Below are positions 49,060 through 60,808 of a DNA stretch of 64,000 bases, piece by piece. Made by a program: the position numbers and the translations under genes. Under the pieces are notes generated by a model. That model was not told where the DNA came from and ran no database searches. It worked only from the letters and a program-made list of their open reading frames with translations. Position 1 is the first letter of the stretch; every line of letters begins with the position of its first letter. This DNA comes from Diphasiastrum complanatum (taxonomy: Eukaryota > Streptophyta > Lycopodiopsida > Lycopodiales > Lycopodiaceae): contig CM055110.1 of NCBI GenBank assembly GCA_029204225.1, forward strand, positions 37,898,195-37,962,194, written 5' to 3'.

Positions 49060-50260
49060 ATATATCTAGCTAATGTATCTCTAGATTAGCTACAATAGTA
49101 TATGATAGAAGAACTCTGATTGAAGAATGTTTGACTAATGGACTGAAGGTTTCAATGTAGCCAATATACGAGATTTGAGATTATTCTCTTGCAACTAGTT
49201 AAGCCTTTCTTCGATCTGTGCTTCTATTGACTTTGTATTTGATTTTAAATATCCATTTGCAATCAATCGCATTTTTGTTGGCAGGCAATTTGATTGTGAA
49301 CCATGTCTGCTTCTTGATTAGAAAGGTGTACTCTCTATCCATTGCTTCTCTCTAGAGATCTGAGTCTGACTGATTAAGTGCTTTATTGATTGTAGTCAGT
49401 TCTTGAATAAGCAGACTCATCAGTGTATCTTGTAGGCTATGTGTGCAATCTTGTTGATTTTCTTGGAGGTGGTGTAGGCTAACAATCTTATCTTTGGTCT
49501 TATTGCTTCCTGAGTCACAACGTCTTCTTCGGATTTATTGTCGATAAGCTGCTCATTTATCGACGCGTTTGAACTGGAGACTTGAAATGTTGTGTCGATG
49601 TCAGGAGTAGTCGATAATTCATTTGGAATCTTGCTCTTGCCTTTTAGATCAATAAATTAATGACATCTCTACTGACATGAGATCATGCAGCTTATAAGCT
49701 TTTTCAGAAGATTCTGAAGCATAATCAATAAAAATGGATGTGATATTGTTTACATATGGTTTAAGTAGATGCTAGGATTCATTCACATGCTTTACAATAG
49801 GCAGCAAAGTGGTTGGAAGTTTGGATGGAATTGGGTTAATGCATTGGTTGGGTTGACTTCCATCCCATAATGACACTCCCAACTGATAAATGGCTTCATG
49901 TTTGCAGCAATTTCACTCTAATACCGTCACGTATTTTATTATGAAATTAGAGAGTTCAGGCTTTTCATGATGAGTATCAAGCCGAGAGGTAGCCTCTACT
50001 GTATCTAACTCAATTGTGGGAGATGGGGTCCTTAGTGTTGTGGGTTGATGACATAGGATCTAAATAAGGTAGGACTTCATCATCCATTTACTCTCATCCT
50101 TTGTCAAGCACAAGTACTTAATTGAGTTCAATCACTTGTGGGTCACTTATTCCAAGCAATAGCTCCTAAGGTAGCCATTGGACTTATATCATCAAGCTTG
50201 AAGTTTTGAGGACACGATCCTTTGGATCGCTTCCCATTTCTTCAGTAATAAAATCTAGAA
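49060..50260 (-). pseudogene. Ty1/copia relic (post-integrase linker and RT start)
   Basis: On the minus strand: FIDYASESSEKAYKLHDL (near 49730), matching the copia FVGYSEHSKAYRLY strand, then REAMDREYTFLIKKQTWFTI (near 49350-49290), CKWIFKIKYKVNRSTDR and YIETFSPLVKHSS (near 49150), which are the first RT motifs. Stops and shifts are frequent. Material up to about 51000 may belong to the same relic but is too decayed to assign; 50798-50995 is one open stretch with no motif. Confidence 0.7.
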
Positions 50261-51004
50261 CTTCGTCTTCCTCAGTTATGTCTTATTCCACAAAAGAATT
50301 AAAACTTGAATGATCTATTGTAGAATTCAAGGAATCAACAGTGGCTAAGGCCTCCATCCAATACACCACTTTGATATGGGTGTTGTCATTAATCACTCAC
50401 TATATGCCTCCAACATCTCAAATGTTTTAATTTAGTTTATTCTTTCTCAATTTGCTCAATAGTAGCTGAACTGGCTATCATTATTTGGAGAGTGTGTTCA
50501 ACAAGGGTCTTCTGAGTAGGAGACTTTGGTGTATTAGGTAAATATAAGATGACAAAGTTGATCACAAAGCATATATCGGCTACCTTCATGTGAACATATC
50601 TTGTCATGTCAATTGGTCACGCACTCGATTGATTTGCTAGTTTGATTGCAAAAGATACATAATCTATACCTTGTAGATTCCAAGCCCGATACAAGGTGGA
50701 CAAGATTATGTTTACTCAATGATAGCAAATTTCCTAGCGAAACATTTGTATTCGATGGGCAATGTGATATTTGAGACACCAGTTTCTCATCTAACGTCTA
50801 TACTATAATGGACTTGTTGGACTTTATTCTCATCTTCACTCCATCACTATAAATTGGCTCTAGGGATTCAGGTTCAAGATGAGGAGTAGGAGCTGAGGGT
50901 AGGTTCGGCTCTTTAGAAGCCTCAACCCATCTTTTCAAATCGTTTTCGATGTTCAAGCTAATATGCAATATTGTTTTCAGGGCTTTATCTATCATGGATG
51001 CTAG

Positions 51005-51155
51005 GAGATCATGTAATTTTACACTTCCCTTGTTAGATTATTCTACTATCGAGAGTGATTCATTTGACTAATCAATCTTTAATCTACATCCATTCACTAT
51101 CCAATTCTGTAGTTTTATTCGTGTTTCTACATAGTCTGCAAAAATACTTGGGAAT
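51005..51155 (-). repeat. fragment related to the copia LTR at 24.8-26.2 kb
   Basis: The minus strand shares TTTTTGCAGACT, then ATTAAARAYYGATTAGTC and AGAATAATCYAACA, with 25775-25915. The copia relic at 49-50 kb lies on its inner side in the right orientation, so this is probably that element's 5' LTR remnant. Confidence 0.5.
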
Positions 51156-52005
51156 CGCTCCAACAGGTGACTCCGACATATCGAACAACCTCCGACATAT
51201 CGGATGACTCCAATGGGATGACAATTACTGTTCAGCCCGATATGAAGCTAAATACTTGCCCTAACTGCTTTGGAAGTAAATTTTAGACTAGATGGATGAC
51301 AACACATGACAACTAACTGCCAATTGCGATCTGTGACCTGATTAGTTGTCCTACCGGATAAGCTTAAACGACTTTAGTTTAAATAACTGATTATCAAAGA
51401 CTCACATAGTGTAGTGCAGTACAGAGTAGTGTGAGTATTGCTATTAGCACTTATTGCTCATCAGTGGAAGTTCATCAGACATAAACACTGTCTCAATTAA
51501 TTTTGGACTTTCCCAACCTCCATTTTTAGAAATGGACTCAAGAATTTACAGCACACCAAATTAAACATATTTTTGATATAATTAATACTTTGATTTATCC
51601 ATCTAAATTGGTATCATCTAACAATAAAATCATTGTTCAAATTGACAATACTTTTAGTATAACTGCAACAACATGATGACTAGTGTCTGAATATATTGAA
51701 ACATTTTATGCGATATTCAACAAACATTCAACAAACTAATTTTGAATCTCACATTCAAATGAAAATATTCAAACATCTTATAAGACATTGAACAAACATC
51801 CATAACAACTGGTTTTGAAAATAAGTTTGTCTATTATATTGTGGAAAATGGTGGTAACAACCCTACCGCCTGGGGCATTTACAATCTATTACAAAAGATA
51901 TGCATCTATGGATTGCCCTAAGTATTATCTGAACTTGAATCTAATTCCACATCATCAAGACCCACATCTCTCGATTGTGGTTTTCCGGACGACTGGCTTT
52001 CAGAA

Positions 52006-52266
52006 CTACAAAGATCTTACAACATCGAGATAAGACTTAGTCACCCCGATATTTTCCGAAGTGGCGACACATATAAGTTTGCGACTCATGACATTTAATA
52101 ACGGCGCCACATAGTAAGATAACTTGAACAAGCAAAAAAACCATTCAGGAGCAGAGAAAGACTCAACAATTGAGTTGATGCCTTCCCAATCTTTTGCTCT
52201 ATTTTTAACATCCAGGCTACAAGTCACAAATTTTTTAGGCACCTTCCCTTGGTCGCCAAAACACAA
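52006..52266 (-). CDS. unrecognised exon, possible distant relative of CATTAG gene B
   Basis: The open frame contains CFGDQGKVPKKFVTCSLDVKN, INSIVESFSAPEWFFCLFKL and LNVMSRKLICVAT. Gene B exon 2 has, in the same order and at similar spacing, FGSDEW...PDSIVSES, LLLDVKNAMK, KIVHLSWFLSLHIF and NVRRTPTLFVC. LDVKN and the following W-F/L block are the strongest matches. The resemblance is by eye only and could be chance. Whether it is spliced to the larger frames at 52.8-54.7 kb is unknown; a smaller frame of unknown meaning (52443-52688) lies between. Confidence 0.35.
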   Translation of the reverse strand: MCFGDQGKVPKKFVTCSLDVKNRAKDWEGINSIVESFSAPEWFFCLFKLSYYVAPLLNVMSRKLICVATSENIGVTKSYLDVVRSL

Positions 52267-52759
52267 ACTTAAAAATTTGAGTTAACTATGCACACAGGCG
52301 CTCAAATCACTTGGTGCATCAGCATTATACAAGACATATAGAACAGGTTGCAAATTTTCCATTTGCACTCCACCTTATTTTAGAGGGCTAGCAAGCTCGT
52401 AATAACCCTCAAATATTGAGAGTTTTATGTCGTGCATTGATTTTAAGCTTCCCTTGGCTCCCTCTTTAATACTTTGCTCCAAAAATAGTACAATAACACA
52501 AATTTGTGTTCTGCCATGAGGGTGGCCAAGCAGTGCCACACCAATATAGTGATGTAACTTGAACTAATCGACTCGATATTATAAAAAATGTACAATGTGG
52601 GACTCTCCCAAGCAGATGAAGGAATGACCATGAAGTTCGATTCATCAATCCCAAAGCAAATTGTTTCATTTCCTTTGGAGGTCTTCACTTTGCAAAAAAA
52701 TCTCCAAGAAGTGCCAGCACTGCTCCCTACATGACTTTGTCTCTGACTTATTTTTTCTT

Positions 52760-53713
52760 TTATTTTTTCAAGGGTGGTATGGCAGTCTGCAGCTTAGATA
52801 ATATGCTTCTGCTGCTGCTTGTAGCCGTTCTAATCCAATTATAGGCAAACCTTTTGTTGATAGATGAGGATAGGCGCTTTATTGCCTCTTTGTCATACTG
52901 CACATTTGCTGGCAGATCGTTCTCTAAAGAAATCAAGAACTTTACAACGTGTAGAGCTGTTGTTTCCTTGACGATTGTCGCCACACCATCTTCAATGTAT
53001 TTTTCTCTATTTTTTTTGCCAAAATACAAAGGGCCCACCAAGAGTTTTTTGCATACCTTTATACAAATTGGGTCAGGCAAGTACCGCAGCGATCTGAAAA
53101 ATCTTTCAGTGAGTGGAACGGCCTTTTGACGTTGTGGTGCAAATGCTGGCTTATCGTATGGAAGAGACCCGGCCACATAATGCTTCATAACTTCCAAGTA
53201 GTTATTAAACACATCATCCGAACATAGCAAGACAATGGTATACTCCTCAAAGGTTTGATACAAAGCCTTCAAGGGCAACCTTCCCCTCAATGTGCCAACG
53301 AGCTGACTGTCGAGAATGCTTGACAATCCCTGATAAAACTGGGCCATTCTTTTGCTTGTCTCTTGATCCAGCTTCACTTCTTTGATGTATCGAGGCCTGT
53401 CCAACGAGATCCAGAGCTCTCGTGCACGTTCCATTATTTCAGCTAGGTTGCTCCTTTTACGTTTGCTCTCAGGTTCATAACTCAATCTGTTGGACTCCAA
53501 TATGTAGTGGGGCGTGCTTTTATATATACAAATATACACATGCACATATGCAAATAGCCTATCGTATAATTGGCTATGAAGATTACCAGTTCTAACTGCA
53601 GTCAGCGCTATCTCGTTACAGACATAACAAAAATACTGACCACCAATAGGTTCAAAAGTACAATGAGATAAAAACCTATCATTTGCATAGCCCATCCAAT
53701 TTGGGACCTTCAT
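52760..53713 (-). CDS. unrecognised 317-residue protein (ORF 2 of a two-frame region)
   Basis: A long frame on the minus strand starting at an ATG (53713). An N-terminal CYVC pair follows an H/C-containing stretch (SHCTFEPIGGQYFCYVC) but no full zinc finger is evident. The middle is helical and charged (RKRSNLAEIMERARELWISL), then KALYQTFEEYTIVLLCSDDV and LTERFFRSLRYLPDPICIKV. The end is Ser/Arg-rich (SSSRSILSKL). I do not recognise the family. It overlaps the end of the upstream frame by 35 bases in a different phase, which suggests a frameshift in one original protein or a spliced junction. Confidence 0.5.
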   Translation of the reverse strand: MKVPNWMGYANDRFLSHCTFEPIGGQYFCYVCNEIALTAVRTGNLHSQLYDRLFAYVHVYICIYKSTPHYILESNRLSYEPESKRKRSNLAEIMERARELWISLDRPRYIKEVKLDQETSKRMAQFYQGLSSILDSQLVGTLRGRLPLKALYQTFEEYTIVLLCSDDVFNNYLEVMKHYVAGSLPYDKPAFAPQRQKAVPLTERFFRSLRYLPDPICIKVCKKLLVGPLYFGKKNREKYIEDGVATIVKETTALHVVKFLISLENDLPANVQYDKEAIKRLSSSINKRFAYNWIRTATSSSRSILSKLQTAIPPLKK

Positions 53714-54659
53714 TGGTGTCCGTCTCTTTTGGATACAGCTCTAAATACAATTGCGTTGCTTCCATCATATCCACACGTTTGAATTCACGGTACTTCTTTA
53801 AAAATTTCTCTGGACTGTCAAACAAAACCTCGGGTTCATCTCCACTCTTGAAAAAAATCGGCCGCACTATGACATTAATGGAAGTAGGTGCAGGCCCATT
53901 TGTCATGCAAACCGATTGATAAAACTGCTTAGCAAAAGAAAAATCAAGGGCACGTTGGTTCGTAAAAAGTGAGGTTCGACGAATATTCTCTGACTCAATT
54001 CGATACATATGCTTGCCCCAAACATTACCAACATCATCAGAGGAATATGCATCGAGATTGACATTTGTTTCCTCCTCAAACTCACCCAATGCATCATCAT
54101 TATCGGAGGATGATACAATGTCATAGAGGCCTTTAGATATTGTTCCATTCAGATCAACCCTTGGCTCCAGTGGACGTTTTCCAATCTGTCCAACCGGCCT
54201 GGCTGTCCTTCGACCAACAGAAATTTCATCTTCTGGGTGGCCTCGTTTCGATGTAAGTTTTTGTCGTGCTTGTTTTCTGCCTCCAGATAGAGTTGGATCT
54301 GAGGATGGTGTCGGTTCTGTCTCAGAGAATAATACCACTTATGTTCCTCTCAACTCGCTGACTACGGCCGTGGCAATTTCAACTGTCTCCATCATTGTTT
54401 CTTCACGTTCCCGCATCATTTCATGCAAGTTGTGCAGAGCAATAATCCCATCGAGTAAATTTTCATGATATCTATGCAATGCACCAGTTGAGTCATGAAT
54501 TTTGGGTGCCTCCGTATAATGCACTATATCCGAACAAGACAGAACAAAATGGTGTTCTTTTCCATTAGAACCCTGGGTCATAAATTCAACCCTTTCAATC
54601 AGCATGGTTTCAAGCATTATAATTGCCCGCACCACACCTATAGTGTGCCCATCTGCCAT
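53679..54659 (-). pseudogene. unrecognised upstream frame (ORF 1) with one in-frame stop
   Basis: 54659-54339 and 54338-53679 are the same reading frame separated by a single TAA. Together they encode about 325 residues: MADGHTIGVVRAIIMLETML; a helical stretch rich in H and M (NLHEMMREREETMMETVEI); then after the stop a Ser/Pro/Arg-rich, presumably nuclear, linker (RKQARQKLTSKRG); an acidic SSSDNDD segment; and an ordered end (INVIVRPIFFKSG, LFDSPEKFLKKYREF). No family is recognised. One stop in such a long frame implies recent decay, a sequencing error, or an exon border. Confidence 0.45.
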
Positions 54660-54720
54660 GCCCGCGATGGGGGGGTTTAATTAAGTTTTTTAGAAATATC
54701 AATTTTTTTTTTTTAAGAAA

Positions 54721-54775
54721 ACCTCCCACCCCTCCCCGCCCACCCGCCGCGACGGGTGGGTGGTGGGAGGGGGGG
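54721..54775. repeat. GC-rich inverted repeat with G-run
   Basis: CCTCCCACC and GGTGGGAGG, with inner CACCCG and CGGGTG, form a strong stem around 54721-54770. A G-run follows. A/T runs flank it on both sides. Confidence 0.75.
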
Positions 54776-55030
54776 GTTGTTTAAATTAAGTTTTTTAAAA
54801 TAAAAAAAAGGTTTTAACTAAAACCTTGGAGAACTAGAAAACATGGAGAAAAGTAGGATCAAAAAAATTTACCATATTGTAGGAGCAAGTAGCAAGTGGC
54901 AAGTAGCAAGTAGCAAGTAGCAAGAAAGCTTAAAAATTTCAAAAGACAATGTAAATAAGCATTGTAGGGGGGAAATTTATTTATGTTTTTTGGCAATTGT
55001 CAAATTCCATAACTACTTATGGGACAAATG

Positions 55031-55173
<143 letters not shown>

Positions 55174-55194
55174 TCACATTAAAAAATTTTAAAA

Positions 55195-55487
<293 letters not shown>

Positions 55488-55561
55488 TATCCCGCCATCC
55501 TCCTCTCTCTCTCACAAAGGAGACATCTACTACAATCTAAAAACGTAGATATAGAGACTTG

Positions 55562-55627
55562 CCATGTCATCAATCCAAGATAGATTCATAAACTGAATCA
55601 AAGTTAGAAAATGGATTGATGACATGG
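55562..55627. repeat. short perfect stem-loop
   Basis: CCATGTCATCAATCCA (55562-55577) and TGGATTGATGACATGG (55612-55627) are exact complements with a 34-base loop. It may be the core of a small MITE or only a chance hairpin. Confidence 0.7.
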
Positions 55628-55774
55628 AAGACTAAAAATACAAAATATACCTTTGTCATTGGGATTGATGAGGTGTATCATTGGGTATAGACGCGAATTG
55701 CTGAGTTGTAAAACCAAAGAGTCAAAACAAAATGTTCTCAAGGATCATGCTTTTATAAGTCAAAGTAGATATGC

Positions 55775-57600
55775 TCTTTCCATGCTAGTATAGTTGCATT
55801 TTAGCTATTTCTTGCTTTTCAGAGTAGTTTCAGGTGGATTTTTGGGTGTTTAGAGTTAGTTTTCTGTATTTTTTGTGTTTGGACTGTTCATAGCTAGCAG
55901 AGGAGATGTTAGAGGGTAGAGGAGGCCCTGAATAGCCTCTAAGGGGTTGAAATCCAAACCAACCAGTAAAAAACCCCAACAAAAACACACCAATCTGCAT
56001 TTTTGGAGGGAAAAAGAGCCAAAAATCCCATTAGATTTCAATTTCACCAAAACCAGTGAGAGTTAACCCTCGCATGACTGGCAGCAGCTCCAAGGTATTG
56101 TCCCAGACCGGCATAGAATCCTGCGAGAGTTACTTCCTAGTAGATTGCAAAAAATAGAGAAAAAACCATAAAAATTCAAAAAACCCTTGTAAAAAACCAA
56201 AAAAAAATTAAAAATCTCCATAAGAATTCTCACAGAGCTCCCTGAAGTTCCATCTCAATGAGACCAGGACACAGTGAAGCTTGTGAGAGTTAGTTCAGAG
56301 TTTAAGTGACTGTGTGAGAGTTCCTAGTGGAAAAAAAGTAGAAAAATACCAAAGAACCCTCGCAGACATAAATTTTTTTGGTTCCAGTGGTCAAGAACCC
56401 TCGCAGAGAATTTTGAAATTCCATCTTAGTAAGACAAGGACACAGAAGAGTCTATGAGAGTTAGTTTGATTTCAGTGAGCAGAAAATTGGGTTTAAGTGC
56501 AAAAAAATCACTAAAAAATGAAGATCCAACAAATCCTTCTAGAGGTAACTCTCGTAGACCACTCCAACCGATCCAAAATGTCATTTTTCATTATTGGTGA
56601 AGCCTACGAGAGTTAGTTCTGATTATTGGTGAAGATCAAGCCAAAATAGTGGCTTTGAACTCTTGCAAACAATGAAATTTTCACTTTATGCAGGAGTTAA
56701 CCTTCGTAGAGGTTTCTAGCTACGCAACTAGAGGCAGAACCGAAACCAGTGCCAATGGATCCAATGGGTCAACACGTACCTGTCGCACCCTTGCAAGCAG
56801 TTCGGAGGGCACCATGGATGGAAATACCAAAATACAACGGATCATGAGATCCCATCCGCTTCCTCTAGATCTACGAACAAGCTTGTGAAATCTATGGCGA
56901 TCATCATCATCCTACTCCCTTGATAGCGTCATCATCATCAAACGCTTTCACTCTGTCCACAGAACTATTGTTGGAACACATGACAAAACTACACCAACAG
57001 TAGATGGAGCAACTTACAACAATGTCCAATTCATCGGACCAGAACCAGCTACAGTATCCCCACTACGATAATGTATGGTGTTCAGTGTGCACACAAAACC
57101 ATACAGTGAATGAGTGTCCAGTCCTAAAGCAAAATCTGAGACTGACACAAAGATTTTGTCATCTGTGCAATGCAACATCGCACGAGACGACCATTTGCCC
57201 CCCCCCTGAATTGTCCAGCAAAAGAGAAGTCCTTATCAGACCTCTTATCCATATCACCAAGGTGCACCAAATGCGGCATCGAGGTATGGCGCGCCGAATA
57301 ATCAATAGCACATGTCCAGATCTGCACCACTAGGGCCAACTAATCAACAAGTAGCCCATGTAAACTTGACAGTAGTGGAATCAGAAATACCAGCATCAAC
57401 TCAACCTGAGCAGCATCAATGGTATGGGCCGGATGAACCATATATTGATCCTGCCATAAATGAATATTATGCAGCCTATGCAGCTCAAACTCAGTGTCAG
57501 GGTGGGAGAAATTATGGCTGCTACGGATGCGGTGAAGGACACAGAGTTGTTGAATGTTCTTACAAGGGACAATATACATCCTTCTGCTAGGAATGCGATT
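55775..57600 (+). mobile_element. Ty3/gypsy element (Asp-PBS family), copy B: leader and gag
   Basis: From about 55780 the plus strand matches the sequence just inside the PBS of copy A (GCATTTTAGCTATTT, then GTTTAGAGTTAGTTTTCTGT). A leader with CTCGCA / GCGAGAG motifs (56050-56720) and gag (56815-57590) follow. LTR and PBS are missing on the left. On the right, after about 57600, comes an LTR of the same family in the opposite orientation, so this copy is rearranged. Confidence 0.7.
56815..57590 (+). pseudogene. gypsy gag with three zinc knuckles, broken frames
   Basis: Pieces in different frames give WCSVCTQNHTVNEC (CX2CX3HX4C, near 57080), FCHLCNATSHETTIC (CX2CX4HX4C, near 57157), then, in the frame from 57312, NQQVAHVNLTVVE, QQHQWYGPDEP-like and AINEYYAAYAAQTQ, and a third knuckle NYGCYGCGEGHRVVEC (near 57510). 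Three knuckles are unusual; plant gypsy gags usually have one or two. Copy A keeps only the last part and has lost the final Cys of its third knuckle. Confidence 0.65.
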
Positions 57601-57659
57601 GTGGACATTGCTACAAGAACTATCCATTGGGACCTGCTGGTGTTGTGTCGTCGATGTAG

Positions 57660-58373
57660 CATAGGGGTCCGTCGCTGGGAGCGGCAACCTCGCCTTCACC
57701 TGCATAGCAAGAAGAGAGAGGGAGAGGAGAAAGAGAGTGGAGAGAGGGAGAGAGAGAGAACGCCTAGGTTGAGAAAGGCTTCGGGGGCTCGAGCGCCTAC
57801 CCAAAGCTATTCTATCCCAACGTAGGGAGAGAGGGAGAAGAGAGAGAGAAGAGAGAGAGAGAGGAGAGAAAGAGAGGGAGATGGAGATGGAGAAACCAAG
57901 AGAGTTTTATTAGAATGAGAATGGAAGATGATACAATACAAAGGAAATGACTCCCTTTGATAGATTTTAGAGGTGAGCCTCCTTTACTCTCATTGGCCAC
58001 TTCATTGGGATAAGGATTCTAATTCAAGCCTTTCAAAGAAACACAACTTAAATCTAATGGTGCTAAGAAAGCACAAGGGCACTCACATGATTCATGTGAG
58101 TTTTAAGTTGGGCCCTTTTAGCTTTTTTATTTGCAACTTGACTTAGGGCCTCTAATGTCATTTTAGAGTTTTAAGCCCCTAGTCTCTTATTCCTAGGAAT
58201 TACAACTTGCTACTTGTGCTCATTGGTGGCTGGGCTTCTACACACAGGATGCCAGTGCCTTGCACTTATTATTCTATTGTACTGTGTCGGGGCCCACTAG
58301 GCAAGGCTTGGCCAACATTATTTTAAGTGGTGGGACCCACTTATTTATTTGTATACATGAAATACCCACAACA
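57660..58373 (-). repeat. LTR related to the Asp-PBS gypsy LTR, opposite to copy B
   Basis: The plus strand follows the same order as 22741-23561: GA-rich block, TCATTGGCCAC..., ACATGATTCATGTGAG, GGGCCTCTA, TGCTCATTGG, GGGCTT-TACACRCAG, and an end of AATACCCACAACA at 58373 (copy A: AATACCCCCAACA). Divergence is substantial. The inner end near 57660 is uncertain; a degenerate GTTGCCG match near 57685 might be its PBS. Confidence 0.55.
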
Positions 58374-58560
58374 GGGTCCACGGCCCAAAGTAGTGCCAGT
58401 CCCTCGGCACTAGGCTGCAACTGTTGTGAAGGGGCGCTATTGTCGGTTCGTTTATTGCTGGGACATGGGTGCTTCAGAAAAAGCGTGGATAGAATTCGCT
58501 TACATAAAACTTGAGGCTTTATTGATTGTTGATCAGCAAGAACCTAGACTTGCCAGATTT

Positions 58561-59693
58561 TTAATAATACACATAAGGGTCTGGTGGCCATATCAGATAA
58601 CCTTGTTCATTGACAATTGGGTAGTCGAGGCATTCCATCGGAGGATCCCAATATAAATCTTGCTGATATAATGGATCTTCATAGATCGGCGCAACTGGTC
58701 CCAATGTCATAGACTCCCCCAAATCATAATGTGGATATGACGTGTTTGCTTGATGCTCTTGTCTGTCCAGGTATTCGAAGTATGCATCAGCCTGACGACT
58801 TTCCTCAGCAGTCAATATCATAGATTTAGGACAAGGCTTTATCATTGTAGGTTCTGGTTCTTGATGTACAATTGGCCATTTTGGGCTTGGATTCCCTGGA
58901 TTTGGCCTTTGAAGAATGGATATACCCCGAATTGGCATTGATTTGGGGGTCTGTTGAATTGTGAAACAATTAGACTTTGGTTGAATCTTGCTCGTTGAGG
59001 GGCAATCATCAACTTTAGTCTTCTCTTGGTCATTGCACTTTCCCGTTGAAGGCTACGTGATGGCACTTTTTCTTGGATCTTGTGCTGAATTGCCTTCAAG
59101 TTGTCCTGTTGATGCTAGTCCCCTTTGTAATTCATCACTAAGAATTCTTCGCATTGAGTGCGAAAAAAGCCCTGACAGAATCTGCTGGAGTTCCTTGGTT
59201 GTCCGTGTCTTGATTTCCTCGACAGTCGTTGGCTTGATGAATTCTACCATATTTATCTTCTGTGATGGTTCTACTTGTTTGTCCGAGGGTACCTTTGCGT
59301 ACCTTGGGACTATTGTCAGATTTTCTTCTTCGTCACTCGCTTCATAACCCGGTGGCACTAAGATTTTTCTTTTGTAGTACGTTTGAGGTGGAAGGGTTAC
59401 CACAGGTGCATGTCGGTCTACATAGGCCAAATGCCTCCTGGCTATTTGTGAATTTCTCATCAGGCAATCTCGGCATGGATGATTAACTCTGCATTGTGAA
59501 CACGAGGGATCAAATGTTGATGGATCCCCTTGGTGTAGACATTCAACACGTCGGTGTTTTCTGTGAAAGATTCAACTAGTTTCATCACATTTTGCAATAT
59601 TTCCATATTTGGCATATTGAGGCCAAAACTTGTTTTAGACTTAGAGGTTGACTTTTCAAAGTTCATTAGTCTAAATTTCATTTGAATAAACAC
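58561..59693 (-). pseudogene. unrecognised two-frame coding region, probably retroelement
   Basis: Frame 1 (59693-59460) ends HNAELIIHAEIA and overlaps the next at TGATG. Frame 2 starts MRNSQIARRHLAYVDRHAP at 59460 and stays open to 58561 except for one TAG after PRKSAIT (near 59053). After the TAG it continues KCNDQEKTKVDDCPSTS and MPIRGISILQRPNPG, then an acidic, Tyr-rich end (YPHYDLGESMTL, PDPYVYY). About 300 residues with no motif I can name. Its position beside an LTR suggests a gag-like or accessory retroelement protein. Confidence 0.4.
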
Positions 59694-60210
59694 TTTTTGA
59701 AAGTGTGGGAAAGATAGAATGCGAGTTTGAGTAGATTCAATTTGAATAAGTTGGGTACATTGAATCTAGACCCAAAATTGGTAGGGTTAGCATTTTGGTG
59801 GGAAAGCCAAGTGGCCAATTAGGGTTTGAACCTGTTATAAAAGGATGTAACTCATGGATAGAGTCATCTTCTCTCTTCTCTATCTCATTTCATGCTTATA
59901 CATGGTTCTCTTGGGTTCTACTATCCATTGGTGCACTATCATGGTGATTGCTTGCAATTCTATGTGTAGAATGATCTATAATTGCTATTTCTGGATCCAC
60001 ACGTGTGAATATAGTAGCTTGCTGGTTTTGTACGGACAACAACAGTACATAATCATTTCATTCAAGTTTGATCAAGTTCTATTAGTGTTTGCATCTCAAA
60101 TTGTGTGTAGATGCTGATTTTTCTACATTGGTGAAATTGGTACTGTATTTCTCTTTCTAACCAAAGATCATTCAAGTAGATTGGATCTTAAGGATCTGAA
60201 ATCTTTCACA

Positions 60211-60222
60211 TGGTATCAGAGC
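60211..60222 (+). promoter_or_regulatory. copia primer-binding site (initiator Met-tRNA)
   Basis: TGGTATCAGAGC, the standard plant copia PBS, directly follows the LTR end CA at 60210. Confidence 0.9.
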
Positions 60223-60808
60223 TTGTGTTTCAGGTTATGAAGGAGGAAATCAGATCTATCAATGATTCGATGAAGATATCAAGTCTAGAGCATGCTAGAG
60301 AGGATTCTACACCAAAATCAGATTTTTTGCTTTTGTAGATTGGATATTTTGTAGATCAAAACACAAAATAGGTCATTATACTTGTTCAATTCCAATTTTT
60401 GAATTCACATACTGGATTTGGCCAATTTTTGGATCATTGGTTCAGCCTAAGTGGTGGCTTATAGATTGCATATCAAATTTTCAGCATTTGCATGTAGATT
60501 TGGAATAGTCAATTTTTTGTGATTTTGTCAAAACCCTAATTTTGATTGGATCTCTAGATAGTGAGGTTGCTGGACTTCATTTGAATGTGTTTCAATCTTA
60601 GGAAGTGGAAAAAGTCATTAGATTGAGGATAGATCATAGGTTGATCAAGATTCCATGATTCTATGTGTTGATTTGCTTGGATAAGTGCTAGAAGAGAATT
60701 TGTGAGAGTTTCAAATCTTGATTATTTCTTTTGAAAGCATTTGTTGTTGTTCAAAGGAGTGCTTTGTGCATTGAAGGAGGTTGAAAGAGAAGATCAGGTC
60801 ATTGCTAC

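Noticed and set aside
58145-58160. CCTCTAATG as a fifth CATTAG-element end
   Set aside because: Only nine bases match, the following bases (GGCCC) differ from the family, and the site lies inside an LTR whose other copy has a related but different sequence there.
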